Assembly: GCA_022565395.1 (NCBI GenBank)
Contig: JAIUMV010000008.1
Span: 108,723 to 172,722 of the forward strand
Length of the DNA: 64,000 bases
Reading direction: 5' to 3'
Origin: Marinobacter sp.
GTDB lineage: Bacteria; Pseudomonadota; Gammaproteobacteria; Pseudomonadales; Oleiphilaceae
Shown: in pieces, positions 51,729 through 59,979 of the stretch
Layout: the number at the start of each line of letters is the position of its first letter
Numbering within the stretch: position 1 is the first letter of the stretch
Notes under the pieces: generated by a model
Seen by the model: the letters and a program-made list of their open reading frames with translations, nothing else
Told to the model about the DNA's origin: nothing
The model's database searches: none
Position numbers and translations under genes: made by a program

Positions 51729-52472
51729 TCAGCGCTTTACACAGACAAACAAGGCATTACCAGACTGCTGATCCCAGGGGGCAATGCGCTGATAATCATG
51801 TTCCAGCACCTGCACCTCAAACAGCGGCTCCAGCAATGTTTGCATGGCGCTGATACTGATGGCCACCATAGCATGCTCATCCTGCCAGGTTTCAGTCTGG
51901 CCGGCGGTGGTCTTGTGAATCTGCAGCCGCAGTGACTGCCACTCGCCTACACCCGGGTAGTGCCAGCCGGAACGGAAGTGAAACTGGCTCCCCTCGTGCG
52001 CAACCCCATGCTGCACGAACAGCCGGTTGTCGATGCGGGTGCAATCCACCAGGTTGAAGCAGAACACTCCCTGCGGGCTGAGGGCGCGGTGTACGCCGGC
52101 CACACAGCGTTCCAGCTGGTGCCGGGTCGGGTTGTAGTGAAGGGAATAGAGGAAACAGGTGATCAGGTCATAGGCACTGTCCGCCTTCAGCGCAGCCATA
52201 TCACCCTGCAGGAACAGCGCTTCCGGGCAACGAAGGCGGGCCAACTCCAGCATGGGCATATTGATATCCAGCCCGCTGCAGGTATAACCCGCATCCACAA
52301 ACCGCCGGATATGCGGCCCGGTACCGCAGGCCAAATCCAGATGCCGCCGGCCCCCATTGCCAAACAGCCGATCAAGCCGCTGCACCATGGCGCTCTGCGC
52401 CGGGTAGTCAATATCAGCGCACATCAGGTCGTAGTACCCGGAAAGATCCGTGTAAAGAGCATTGGATGACAT
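51729..52472 (-). CDS. Class I SAM-dependent methyltransferase
   Basis: 247 residues. Motif I is HLDLACGTGPHIRRFVDAG (SAM binding), motif II-like CSGLDINMPML, and DLITCFLYSLHYN and GVFCFNLVDCT follow. Close to the YcgJ/UbiE-like small-molecule methyltransferases. Substrate unknown; no neighbour clarifies it. Confidence 0.87.
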   Translation of the reverse strand: MSSNALYTDLSGYYDLMCADIDYPAQSAMVQRLDRLFGNGGRRHLDLACGTGPHIRRFVDAGYTCSGLDINMPMLELARLRCPEALFLQGDMAALKADSAYDLITCFLYSLHYNPTRHQLERCVAGVHRALSPQGVFCFNLVDCTRIDNRLFVQHGVAHEGSQFHFRSGWHYPGVGEWQSLRLQIHKTTAGQTETWQDEHAMVAISISAMQTLLEPLFEVQVLEHDYQRIAPWDQQSGNALFVCVKR

Positions 52473-52569
52473 GGGGAACCGGGCAGACAGGCTGCAAGTA
52501 ATGGGAGGCGGCGCGAGTATAGCACCGGCCTAAGGAGCTGTCCCTAGACAACTGTTGACAGTTGCACCA

Positions 52570-52860
52570 CTACAGCGGATAGGTACGGGGATGGCCAGGC
52601 CCTGACCAGGTCACTGCGATGAAGGGTGTATCTAACAAGCCCTGCTCCCGCAGGTGAAGCAGCACTGCCGCCGGCGGCCATCCGCTCGGTGCATCAACGA
52701 ACGCATAACCGTCTTCAACCAGCTGCTTCACAACACAGATCAGCTCCGCCTCATCCAGGTAATGTAGCGTGTTGGCCGCGGCGTCTGACGTGTTGATGAC
52801 GCCGTCGTGGATACGACTTACAAACTTGAGGGTTGCGCCCCCGGGCTCAGGCAGGCTCAC
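52570..52860 (-). CDS. Small protein translationally coupled to a DUF3601-like partner
   Basis: 96 residues from a GTG at 52860 whose GTGA overlaps the stop of the upstream gene (TGA at 52857-52859). It contains VSRIHDGVINTSDAAANTLHYLDEAELICVVKQLVEDGY and WPPAAVLLHLREQGLLDTPFIAVTW, looking like a compact alpha/beta protein. No known family recognised. The tight overlap suggests a two-protein unit with the next gene. Confidence 0.65.
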   Translation of the reverse strand: MSLPEPGGATLKFVSRIHDGVINTSDAAANTLHYLDEAELICVVKQLVEDGYAFVDAPSGWPPAAVLLHLREQGLLDTPFIAVTWSGPGHPRTYPL

Positions 52861-53129
52861 TCTGCAGCTAGCGCCTCTTTGAGGGCAAGAAATGCCCAAT
52901 GGGTATTGGAGGCATAGTCGCCACGCAATTCAACCGACTCACCATTCTCACGCCGGAAGACAAAAACGCCGTGGTGATTATCCACGGCATTGAACCCGAG
53001 AAAGCGGAGTTGCTCCCCCGCTTTGATGGCACCAATATCAAGCCGGAACCGATAGCGGTTGCCGGGCGCCAGGCCCAGCTCGTGGTTCTGCCAGGCATTT
53101 ATGAAGTTGTGATCGGTAATTTCAGCCAT
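52857..53129 (-). CDS. DUF3601-like small protein
   Basis: 90 residues. The pattern HELGLAPGNRYRFRL, GEQLRFLGFNAVDNHHGVFVFRRENGE resembles DUF3601 proteins, small beta-rich proteins of unknown function. Upstream partner of the gene ending at 52570, which it overlaps by four bases. Confidence 0.68.
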   Translation of the reverse strand: MAEITDHNFINAWQNHELGLAPGNRYRFRLDIGAIKAGEQLRFLGFNAVDNHHGVFVFRRENGESVELRGDYASNTHWAFLALKEALAAE

Positions 53130-53146
53130 CTACGATTTCCCTGTGC

Positions 53147-53605
53147 TCACAGCCAGCGCCGGACGCGCCCGGCATAAGCCTCGTATTCCTGACCAAACTT
53201 CTGTCTCATAAAGCGCTCTTCCGGCTGAATCTGAAATCGGTTCATATAGAGCACAAACACCGGCAGCATCATCAATGCTGTGAGATTCGTCAGGCACAGA
53301 GCCGTACCGAGCAAAATCATCAAAAAGCCAAGGTACATGGGGTTACGGCTGTAGCGATAAACGCCACTGACCACCAGGTGTGCTGATTGCTCAGGGTAAC
53401 GAGGGTCAACGGTCGTTCTGGCGTTCCTGAACTCAAGCACACCGAGCACAGCCAACATTGCTCCCGCCGCAATCGCGGCCCCGCCCAACCATGGCGCAAC
53501 CATGAAAGAGACCGTCAATGCCGGGGTCAGCCTTGACAGCCCCCACATCACTGCCAGCACCAGCACGACCTGTATGATCGGAGGCACACGAAGTTCCAGA
53601 TTCAT
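53147..53605 (-). CDS. Isoprenylcysteine carboxyl methyltransferase (ICMT/PEMT)-like membrane protein
   Basis: 152 residues with four helices. The C-terminal signature VSGVYRYSRNPMYLGFLMILLG and IQPEERFMRQKFGQEYEAYAGRVRRWL (conserved Glu-Glu and Tyr) is that of bacterial ICMT-like methyltransferases, which use SAM at the membrane. Substrate unknown. Lies 17 bases before the DUF3601-like gene on the same strand. Confidence 0.88.
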   Translation of the reverse strand: MNLELRVPPIIQVVLVLAVMWGLSRLTPALTVSFMVAPWLGGAAIAAGAMLAVLGVLEFRNARTTVDPRYPEQSAHLVVSGVYRYSRNPMYLGFLMILLGTALCLTNLTALMMLPVFVLYMNRFQIQPEERFMRQKFGQEYEAYAGRVRRWL

Positions 53606-53655
53606 CCTAGCAGCCCGACCTGATTCCCAAATTTAAGCACGTCCGAACTCAGGGG

Positions 53656-53940
53656 CTACTCGCCCTGAGCCACCAGCGGCTGTTCAATAACCGAGTTGGC
53701 CCCTGCCCGTTCGATGATTTTCAGTAACACGGACTGAATGGCTTCATCCTCCCGGACATCCTGCTCACTGGTAAATCGCTGCGCCTGAGGTTCCGCACCT
53801 TCTTCTGCCAGAAAGGTGACCACCACCTCCGTTGCAAGATCCGGCGTTTTTCCGAAATAGGACAGAGTGATTTGCGGATAACCTTTAAAGCCGCGCTTGA
53901 TATGCTTTGTTATCCGTTTTTTCGCTTTATCCACATCCAT
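53656..53940 (-). CDS. Hypothetical small protein
   Basis: 94 residues from the ATG at 53940, with AAGGAG 8 bases before it. KAKKRITKHIKRGFKGYPQITLSYFG is a basic N-terminus, and the remainder is a short alpha/beta domain. No family recognised. Lies alone between two same-direction or divergent genes. Confidence 0.72.
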   Translation of the reverse strand: MDVDKAKKRITKHIKRGFKGYPQITLSYFGKTPDLATEVVVTFLAEEGAEPQAQRFTSEQDVREDEAIQSVLLKIIERAGANSVIEQPLVAQGE

Positions 53941-54077
53941 GACAGACTCCTTGTGGGTGCTGAAGAATAGCACTATAGCCCCGTAACCCTCATTCGCCCT
54001 AACAGGACCTACCTTATCTTTCGTTTCCTGCATTCTGCATCTATGCTGGGCTCAGATTCCACTACCCGACAGTTTCA

Positions 54078-55364
54078 ATGCGAAAGCTCTGCCTACTGCC
54101 ACTTGTCATACTCCTGTTGCTCTGCGGAACCCCGCTTGCGGCAGCCTCAGTGAACAACACCCTCCACATGCTGGTGTTTTATAGCGATACCTGCCCGCAC
54201 TGCGACAACCAGAAACCGTTTATCCTGCAGCTCGATGAGCAACATGACGCCTTGTCGGTAGCTTTCTACGAAGTCCGCAGCAATGCGCAAAACCGAGCCT
54301 TGTTTCAACGAATCGCGGGGTCACATGGGCTCAGCGCAAACTCTGTTCCGGCGGTGTTTGTCGGTGGCCGGGGTTGGCTCGGCGACAGTGAACTTATCCG
54401 GCAGCAAATCATCGGGCATGTCATGCTCTGTCTTAACGGCGGCCAGTGCCCGGACGCCCTTGATGAGGCTCAGCCGCGCCTGGCAATCCCGGGCAGTCTG
54501 GAAACCAGCACCCTGACGCTGCCGTTGCTTGGCACCATCGACCTGGGCCTGCAACCGCTCACGCTCTCAACGGCACTTATTGCGTTTATCGACGGCTTCA
54601 ATCCCTGTTCCCTGTGGGTGCTGACCATTCTGATGGCGCTGGTGATTCATTCCGGTTCGCGCAAGCGCATTGCCATCGTCGGCATCACCTTCCTGACGGT
54701 GACGGCAACCATTTACGGCCTGTTCATACTGGGGGTTTTCGGCACACTCACCCTGTTGCTGACCCATGACTGGATCTACTGGGCGGTAGCCGTGCTGGCA
54801 CTGCTGTTTGCAGCGGTGAATATCAAGGATTACTTCTGGTTTCAGCGCGGTCTGTCCTTCACCATCGACGACAAACACAAGCCCGGCATCTACCGCCGCA
54901 TTCGACGACTGATGCAGGAAGGGCGCTCCACCCCTGCCCTCGTAGCTGCCACCGCCTTGCTGGCCACCGGTATCGCCTTTATCGAACTGCCCTGCACGGC
55001 AGGCTTTCCGGTTATCTGGGGCGGTATTGTCGCCAGTCATAACATCGACTGGCTGTTCTTCGCCTTCCTGCTTAGCCTGTATCTGATCATTTACCTGTCC
55101 ATCGAACTGGTTATATTCGTGATCGCCCTGACCACACTGCGCGTCGACAAGTTCGAAGAACGCCACGGCCGCATCCTGAAACTGGTCGGCGGCATCATCA
55201 TGCTGGCCCTCGCCGGTGTCCTGCTATTGGCCCCGGAGCTGATGCATGACATTCGCGGCGCGCTGGGCGTATTCATAGGCGCCTTCGGTGTGGCGGCACT
55301 GGTGCTGATCCTGCACCGAGTCCTGTTGCCAAAGCTCGGCATACGTATCGGCGACGAGCGGTAA
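54078..55364 (+). CDS. Thioredoxin-like domain fused to a DsbD/CcdA-like membrane domain
   Basis: 428 residues. After a signal sequence (to about 23), a thioredoxin-type domain carries FYSDTCPHCDNQKP (CPHC at 38-41) and a cis-Pro-like SVPAVFVGG; Cys also in MLCLNGGQCP. From about 155 a six-plus-helix region reads FIDGFNPCSLWVLTILMALVIHS with a conserved NPCS, and later FIELPCTAGFPVIWGGIV with PC, the two membrane cysteines spaced as in CcdA/DsbD electron carriers. It probably moves reducing electrons across the inner membrane to periplasmic disulfides. Convergent with nrdB. Confidence 0.85.
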   Translation: MRKLCLLPLVILLLLCGTPLAAASVNNTLHMLVFYSDTCPHCDNQKPFILQLDEQHDALSVAFYEVRSNAQNRALFQRIAGSHGLSANSVPAVFVGGRGWLGDSELIRQQIIGHVMLCLNGGQCPDALDEAQPRLAIPGSLETSTLTLPLLGTIDLGLQPLTLSTALIAFIDGFNPCSLWVLTILMALVIHSGSRKRIAIVGITFLTVTATIYGLFILGVFGTLTLLLTHDWIYWAVAVLALLFAAVNIKDYFWFQRGLSFTIDDKHKPGIYRRIRRLMQEGRSTPALVAATALLATGIAFIELPCTAGFPVIWGGIVASHNIDWLFFAFLLSLYLIIYLSIELVIFVIALTTLRVDKFEERHGRILKLVGGIIMLALAGVLLLAPELMHDIRGALGVFIGAFGVAALVLILHRVLLPKLGIRIGDER

Positions 55365-55368
55365 CCTA

Positions 55369-55395
55369 TGCCCCCTTGCTGCTGACAAGGGGGCA
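55369..55395. terminator. Bidirectional hairpin
   Basis: TGCCCCCTTG / CAAGGGGGCA, a perfect 10-bp stem with a 7-base loop, between the convergent DsbD-like and nrdB genes. CTTTTA follows on the plus strand. Confidence 0.7.
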
Positions 55396-55407
55396 CTCGC
55401 TTTTAAC

Positions 55408-56466
55408 TCACCACTCCAGTGACGCGCCGGTCTGATACTCAATCACCCGGGTTTCGAAGAAGTTTTTCTCCTTGCGCATGGTGGCTTGCTCGTCCAGCCA
55501 GGGAGAGACGTTCTTGGCGCCGGGGAAAGGCTCTTCCAGACCGACAGTGCGGGCACGGCGGTTGGCAACGAAGCGGAACTGCTCACTGTGGTAGTCCGCG
55601 GAGTAGCCCAGGATGGGATCGCGGAGGATGTAGTTGGCGTAGGCCTTTTCCACCGCTTCAGATTCCTCCCACATATCCCGCACGGCTTTCGGGTCCAGGG
55701 TGATGTTTTCCTCTTCCAGAATCTGGTTAACCACTTTCAGGCCGAAGGAGAAGTGCATGGCTTCATCCCGCAGGATGTACTGCAATTGCTCACCGGTGCC
55801 CCGCATCAGCCCACGGCGCTGGAGCGCAAAGATAGGGCTGAAGCCGTTGTAGAACCAGCAACCTTCAAACACCGCCGCGAAGAACAGATAGGACATGACA
55901 AACTGCTGCAGATCATCCGGGTTACGCAGGTTCATATCCGAGCGCATGGCGGCGTCCAGGCGACGGTTAGCCACCTGAATCTTGGCGTTGATTTCCGGTA
56001 CTACCCGGTAGCGATTATAGATTTCGCTCTGGTCCAGGTTGAGGGTTTCGATGCAGTGCTGGTAGGTCCAGGTATGCAGGGCTTCCTCGTACACCTGACG
56101 GGCCTGATAGATCTGCAACTCCGGCGCACTCATCTTCTCCATCACCGCCAGACCGATATTGCGCATGGCAAGGATATCGGAGGTGGTCAGGTAGGCCAGT
56201 ACGTTCTCATACACATGCTTTTCCGCCGGGGTCAGGCGGTGGTGGTAGTCGTGGACATCCTGGGCCATGTTGATGTCCAGGGGGGTCCAGTGGTTCTTGT
56301 TGGCGTTCATGAAGTACTCCCAGGCCCAGGGGTACTTGAAGGGGGCGAGCTGGTTGATGTCCGTCTCGCCGTTGATCACCCGTTTGTCATCCACATTCAC
56401 CGGCCGCGGACCGCCCTGGGGCGTGGCGGCGGGGGTGGTTTTTGGTTCATCGTCCCAGTTCAGCAT
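55408..56466 (-). CDS. nrdB: Ribonucleotide reductase class Ia beta subunit
   Basis: 352 residues from the ATG at 56466, with AAGGAG just upstream. The dimetal ligands fit class I: Asp in TTSDILAMRN, Glu/His in YEEALHTW, Glu in VFEGCWFY and Glu/His in RDEAMHF. Four residues after the first His (HTWTY) is a tyrosine at the place of the E. coli radical Tyr122, so this is a Tyr-radical enzyme, not the Tyr-less class Ic. It makes deoxyribonucleotides with the NrdA subunit and needs oxygen. Separated from nrdA by 226 bases that are almost entirely one palindromic element. Confidence 0.95.
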   Translation of the reverse strand: MLNWDDEPKTTPAATPQGGPRPVNVDDKRVINGETDINQLAPFKYPWAWEYFMNANKNHWTPLDINMAQDVHDYHHRLTPAEKHVYENVLAYLTTSDILAMRNIGLAVMEKMSAPELQIYQARQVYEEALHTWTYQHCIETLNLDQSEIYNRYRVVPEINAKIQVANRRLDAAMRSDMNLRNPDDLQQFVMSYLFFAAVFEGCWFYNGFSPIFALQRRGLMRGTGEQLQYILRDEAMHFSFGLKVVNQILEEENITLDPKAVRDMWEESEAVEKAYANYILRDPILGYSADYHSEQFRFVANRRARTVGLEEPFPGAKNVSPWLDEQATMRKEKNFFETRVIEYQTGASLEW

Positions 56467-56491
56467 GGGGGGTCTCCTTAAATGAATTTTT

Positions 56492-56676
56492 GCCGCGGAA
56501 TCCACGGAAGGACGCGGAAGAAAAGATACTGATTAGCCACGGACGACACGGACTGACACGGACAAAAAATTTAATTTTTTAATAGGTTAGTAAGTCGTTG
56601 TCCGTGAGTGTCCGTGTCGTCCGTGGCTAAAAATCTTTAGTCTTTCCTTTCCGCGTCCTTCCGCGGATTCCGCGGC
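56492..56676. repeat. Palindromic element, complete copy, between nrdA and nrdB
   Basis: An imperfect inverted repeat of 185 bases. The left arm begins GCCGCGGAATCCACGGAAGG (56492) and continues with ACGCGGAAG and CCACGGACGACACGGACTG; the right arm is the reverse complement, ending TTCCGCGGATTCCGCGGC (56676), with an AT-rich centre at about 56563-56600. The transcript of nrdAB would form a very long hairpin here, ending 26 bases before the nrdB start. Homologous to the element at 59531 and the half copy at 27772. Confidence 0.9.
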
Positions 56677-56692
56677 TAAACCAATCAATTAC

Positions 56693-59452
56693 TTACTGAC
56701 AAGCCTCGCAGTCGGGATTGTCGATGGAGCACACCTGCGGCTGGGGCGCGGATACCGGGGCGGCTTTTTCGGCGCCGGTGGCGCCCAGGGAGCGCAGGTA
56801 GTAGGTGGTTTTCAGGCCCCGTTCCCAGGCCAGCTGGTAGAGGGCGTCCAGCTTCTTGCCACTGGGTTCTGCCATGTACAGGTTGAGGCTCTGGGCCTGG
56901 TCGAGCCATTTCTGGCGGCGGGCGGCGGCTTCCACCAGCCACTTGGCGTCAATCTCAAAGGCGGTGGCATAGCGGGCCTTGAGGTGGCCGGGGATGCGGT
57001 CTATCTGTTGTACCGAGCCATCAAAGTATTTCAGGTCGCTGACCATCACCTTGTCCCACAGGCCTTCGGCCTTGAGATCGGTCACCAGCGCCGGGTTGAT
57101 GACAGTGAACTCGCCGGACAGGTTGGATTTGACGAACAGGTTCTGGTACGCCGGCTCAATGGACTGGGACACCCCGACAATGTTGGAGATGGTGGCGGTG
57201 GGCGCGATGGCCATGACGTTGCTGTTGCGCATCCCGTGCTTGGCCACCAGGTCTCTGACCGGGGTCCAGTCCAGGGCGGCACGGGTGTCCAGCTGACAGT
57301 CGCCGGGGCGGCGGTTGTCCTGCAGCAGTTTGAGGGAGTCGATGGGCAGGATGCCCTGGGACCAGAGGGAGCCATCATAAGTTTCGTAACTGCCCCGCTC
57401 TGCCGCCAGTTGCGCCGAGGCGCGGATGGCGAAGTAGCTGATCTGCTCCATGCTGAGGTCGGCAAACTGCACCGCCTCGGCGCTGGCGTAGGACAGGTTG
57501 AGCTGGTACAGGGCGTCCTGGAAGCCCATCACACCGAGGCCTACCGGGCGGTGGCGCAGGTTGGAGGTGCGGGCCTGGGGCACGGCGTAGTAGTTGATGT
57601 CGATGACGTTATCCAGCATGCGCACGGCGGTGGTCACGGTGCGCTCCAGCCGCTGCACGTCCAGCTCACCGTCTTTGATGTGGGCGGCCAGGTTGACGGA
57701 GCCCAGGTTACAGACGGCGATTTCCTCTTCGCTGGTGTTGAGGGTGATCTCGGTACATAAATTGGAGGAATGCACCACGCCCACATGCTGCTGGGGCGAG
57801 CGCAGGTTGCAGGGGTCCTTGAAGGTGATCCAGGGGTGGCCGGTTTCAAACAGCACCGTGAGCATCTTGCGCCACAGCTGCAGGGCGGGGATTTTCTTGA
57901 ACAGCTTGATCTTGCCCTCGGCGGCCAGGGCTTCATAGTGCTCATAACGGGTACGGAAAGCATTGCCGTAGAGATCATGCAGATCCGGCGTGTCACTGGG
58001 AGAGAACAGGGTCCAGTCGGCGTTGTCCCGCACCCGCTCCAGCAGCAGGTCCGGTACCCAGTTGGCAGTGTTCATGTCGTGGGTGCGGCGACGCTCATCA
58101 CCGGTGTTCTTGCGCAGCTCCAGGAACTCCTCGATATCCAGGTGCCAGCTTTCCAGGTAGGCGCAAACGGCGCCCTTACGCTTGCCGCCCTGGTTCACCG
58201 CCACCGCCGTGTCATTGACTACCTTGAGGAAAGGCACCACACCCTGGCTCTTGCCGTTGGTGCCCTTGATGCGGGCACCCAACGCCCGTACCGGGGTCCA
58301 GTCATTACCCAGGCCACCGGCCCATTTGGACAGCATGGCATTATCACGGATAGCACCGTAGATGCCTTCCAGATCATCCGGCACCGTGGTCAGGTAGCAG
58401 GAAGACAGCTGGGAGTGGCGGGTGCCACTGTTGAACAGGGTGGGAGTTGAAGCCATGTAGTCGAAGGAGGACAACAGGTCATAGAACTCGATGGCTCGGG
58501 CGTTGGGATCGTCCTCCCGCAGGGCAAGGCCCATGGCGACCCGCATGAAAAACACCTGGGGCAGCTCCAGACGCTGATCCTGCCAGTGCAGGAAGTAACG
58601 GTCATACAGGGTCTGCAGGCCGAGGAAGCCGAACTGATAATCCCGCTCCGGCTTGAGAGCTGCGCCCAGACGCTCCAGATCGAAAGCCGCCAGCGCTTCA
58701 TCCAGCAATTCATAACGGATACCGGCGTGGACAAACGCCGTCAGCGCCTCAGGGTAAACGTCAGTGAGGGGTTGCTCACGGGGTAGCTCAAGGGCACTGG
58801 AGGCTTCGAGCCGCAGCTGCTCCAACAGCAGGCGCGCGGTGACCGCGCTGTAAGCGGGGGCCTGTTCAATGCGACTACGGGCCGTCATCACCAACGCGGC
58901 CAGCACATCACTGACCGGGATACCGTCATACAGACTGCGCAGGGCCTCATCCACGATGCTCTGCGGGTCCACGTCCTCCAGGCCGGTGCAGGCCTGCTCC
59001 ACCTGATACTTCATCAGGCCCAGATCCAGGGGTTCCAGGCGACCATCGCTACGGGTGACTTTCAGGGTCGGATGATCTTCCACCGGCGCCAGCCGCGCCC
59101 GTTCCCGGGCATGTTCTTCACGGTAGAGTACATAGGCGCGGGCAATCTTCTGCTCACCGCCGCGCATCAGCGCCAGCTCCACCTGATCCTGAATGTCCTC
59201 GATATGAATCTTGCCGCCGGCATTGAGACGGCGACTCACCGCCTGGACGACTTGCTCGGTGACCTGCCGCACGGCAGCATGAATCCGCGCCGACCCGGCC
59301 GCCTGGTCACCTTCCACGGCAAGAAATGCCTTGGTCACGGCAACACTGATTTTGTCGGGATTGAATCCAACCAGGCTGCCGTTGCGTTTAATAACCTGCA
59401 GGGACTGAGTGGGCGTGCTGGCTGGTGCAGCCTGAGCGGTGGCAGTGGACAT
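56693..59452 (-). CDS. nrdA: Ribonucleotide reductase class Ia alpha subunit with two ATP-cones
   Basis: 919 residues from the ATG at 59452 (ACAGGAG before it); the longer reading runs through the upstream repeat. Two ATP-cone domains are visible (about 17-105, VIKRNGSLVGFNPDKI; about 130-220, VTRSDGRLEPLDLGLMKYQ), as in Pseudomonas NrdA. Catalytic residues: Cys in LSSCYLTT, the NxCxE motif SSNLCTEI, Cys in AVCNLGSVNL, and the C-terminal redox pair CSIDNPDCEACQ. Makes deoxyribonucleotides aerobically, B12-independent. Upstream come a palindromic element, a cobalamin riboswitch and NrdR-like boxes. Confidence 0.96.
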   Translation of the reverse strand: MSTATAQAAPASTPTQSLQVIKRNGSLVGFNPDKISVAVTKAFLAVEGDQAAGSARIHAAVRQVTEQVVQAVSRRLNAGGKIHIEDIQDQVELALMRGGEQKIARAYVLYREEHARERARLAPVEDHPTLKVTRSDGRLEPLDLGLMKYQVEQACTGLEDVDPQSIVDEALRSLYDGIPVSDVLAALVMTARSRIEQAPAYSAVTARLLLEQLRLEASSALELPREQPLTDVYPEALTAFVHAGIRYELLDEALAAFDLERLGAALKPERDYQFGFLGLQTLYDRYFLHWQDQRLELPQVFFMRVAMGLALREDDPNARAIEFYDLLSSFDYMASTPTLFNSGTRHSQLSSCYLTTVPDDLEGIYGAIRDNAMLSKWAGGLGNDWTPVRALGARIKGTNGKSQGVVPFLKVVNDTAVAVNQGGKRKGAVCAYLESWHLDIEEFLELRKNTGDERRRTHDMNTANWVPDLLLERVRDNADWTLFSPSDTPDLHDLYGNAFRTRYEHYEALAAEGKIKLFKKIPALQLWRKMLTVLFETGHPWITFKDPCNLRSPQQHVGVVHSSNLCTEITLNTSEEEIAVCNLGSVNLAAHIKDGELDVQRLERTVTTAVRMLDNVIDINYYAVPQARTSNLRHRPVGLGVMGFQDALYQLNLSYASAEAVQFADLSMEQISYFAIRASAQLAAERGSYETYDGSLWSQGILPIDSLKLLQDNRRPGDCQLDTRAALDWTPVRDLVAKHGMRNSNVMAIAPTATISNIVGVSQSIEPAYQNLFVKSNLSGEFTVINPALVTDLKAEGLWDKVMVSDLKYFDGSVQQIDRIPGHLKARYATAFEIDAKWLVEAAARRQKWLDQAQSLNLYMAEPSGKKLDALYQLAWERGLKTTYYLRSLGATGAEKAAPVSAPQPQVCSIDNPDCEACQ

Positions 59453-59530
59453 CTCTGAACTCCTGTAACGCGTGGATGTTGGACCTTGGCGTTGCAGGGA
59501 GAGGGATTGGCCGCGGGTGGGGCTTTTTTT
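59453..59530 (-). other. nrdA 5' untranslated segment next to the start
   Basis: About 78 bases between the palindromic element and the nrdA start carry the ribosome binding site (ACAGGAG) and nothing else I can support. The expression platform of the riboswitch is not obvious in it. Confidence 0.5.
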
Positions 59531-59703
59531 GCCGCGGAATCCGCGGAAGAACGCGGAAAGAAAAGGACTTGAATCAGCCACGGACGACACGGACTGGCAC
59601 GGACAACTACAAAGATTGATCCGTTAAGTCTTTTCGTCCGTGAATGTCCGTGTCGTCCGTGGCTAAAGCATCTTTTTCCGCGTTCTTCCGCGGATTCCGC
59701 GGC
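59531..59703. repeat. Palindromic element, complete copy, in the nrdA leader
   Basis: A 173-base imperfect inverted repeat with the same ends (GCCGCGGAATCCGCGGAAG at 59531; TTCCGCGGATTCCGCGGC at 59703). Right flank AAAACAATCAAT nearly matches TAAACCAATCAAT at the other full copy, so the element may extend a few bases. It sits between the cobalamin riboswitch and the nrdA start codon. Confidence 0.9.
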
Positions 59704-59735
59704 AAAACAATCAATCTCTATCTGCTCACCTGTAA

Positions 59736-59937
59736 CGCGAAGGTGCAGTACTGTATCCCTGGCAGGTCTTCGGACTGAGGGGTGTGAGCCGTGTTGTCTG
59801 CTCGCCTTGCGTTGCGACTTCCCGACCGGTGGTCAGTGTCTGGTGCCATGCACCGTGCTACGCTCGTGCCCCATTACCGCTGCGCGTCAGTTCCGGATTT
59901 ACACCGGATTCCCACTACCCGTGACATCACCTTGGCG
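59736..59937 (-). ncRNA. Cobalamin (B12) riboswitch upstream of nrdA
   Basis: On the minus strand the hallmark core GGGAATCCGGTGTAAATCC continues through GGAACTGACGCGCAGCGGTAA (59874-59913), and the B12-box AGTCCGAAGACCTGCC lies at 59761-59776. P1 forms between CGCCAAGGTG (59928-59937) and CACCTTCGCG (59736-59745), with one mismatch. It starts 7 bases after the predicted transcription start and leads into nrdA. Adenosylcobalamin binding usually reduces expression of the downstream gene. Confidence 0.9.
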
Positions 59938-59946
59938 ATGTTTTAA

Positions 59947-59962
59947 TCACAACATATGGTAG
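59947..59962. promoter_or_regulatory. NrdR-like box 1
   Basis: TCACAACATATGGTAG matches 11 of 16 positions of the NrdR consensus ACACWATATATWGTGT and covers the predicted nrdA -10 hexamer. Confidence 0.5.
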
Positions 59963-59979
59963 TTAACCAGAGATATGAA
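59951..59979 (-). promoter_or_regulatory. nrdA promoter (-35 TTCATA, -10 TATGTT)
   Basis: On the minus strand TTCATA (59974-59979) and TATGTT (59951-59956) are 17 bases apart, each matching 4/6. Start expected near 59944, just outside the riboswitch. Overlapped by both NrdR-like boxes. Confidence 0.55.

Noticed and set aside
56492..56676. The palindromic element as a terminator or CRISPR array
   Set aside because: No U-run follows on the nrd strand, there are no regularly spaced spacers, and read-through from nrdA into nrdB is expected.
59425..59619. Short plus-strand open frame through the palindromic element
   Set aside because: No ribosome binding site and it overlaps nrdA's start on the other strand; shadow frame.
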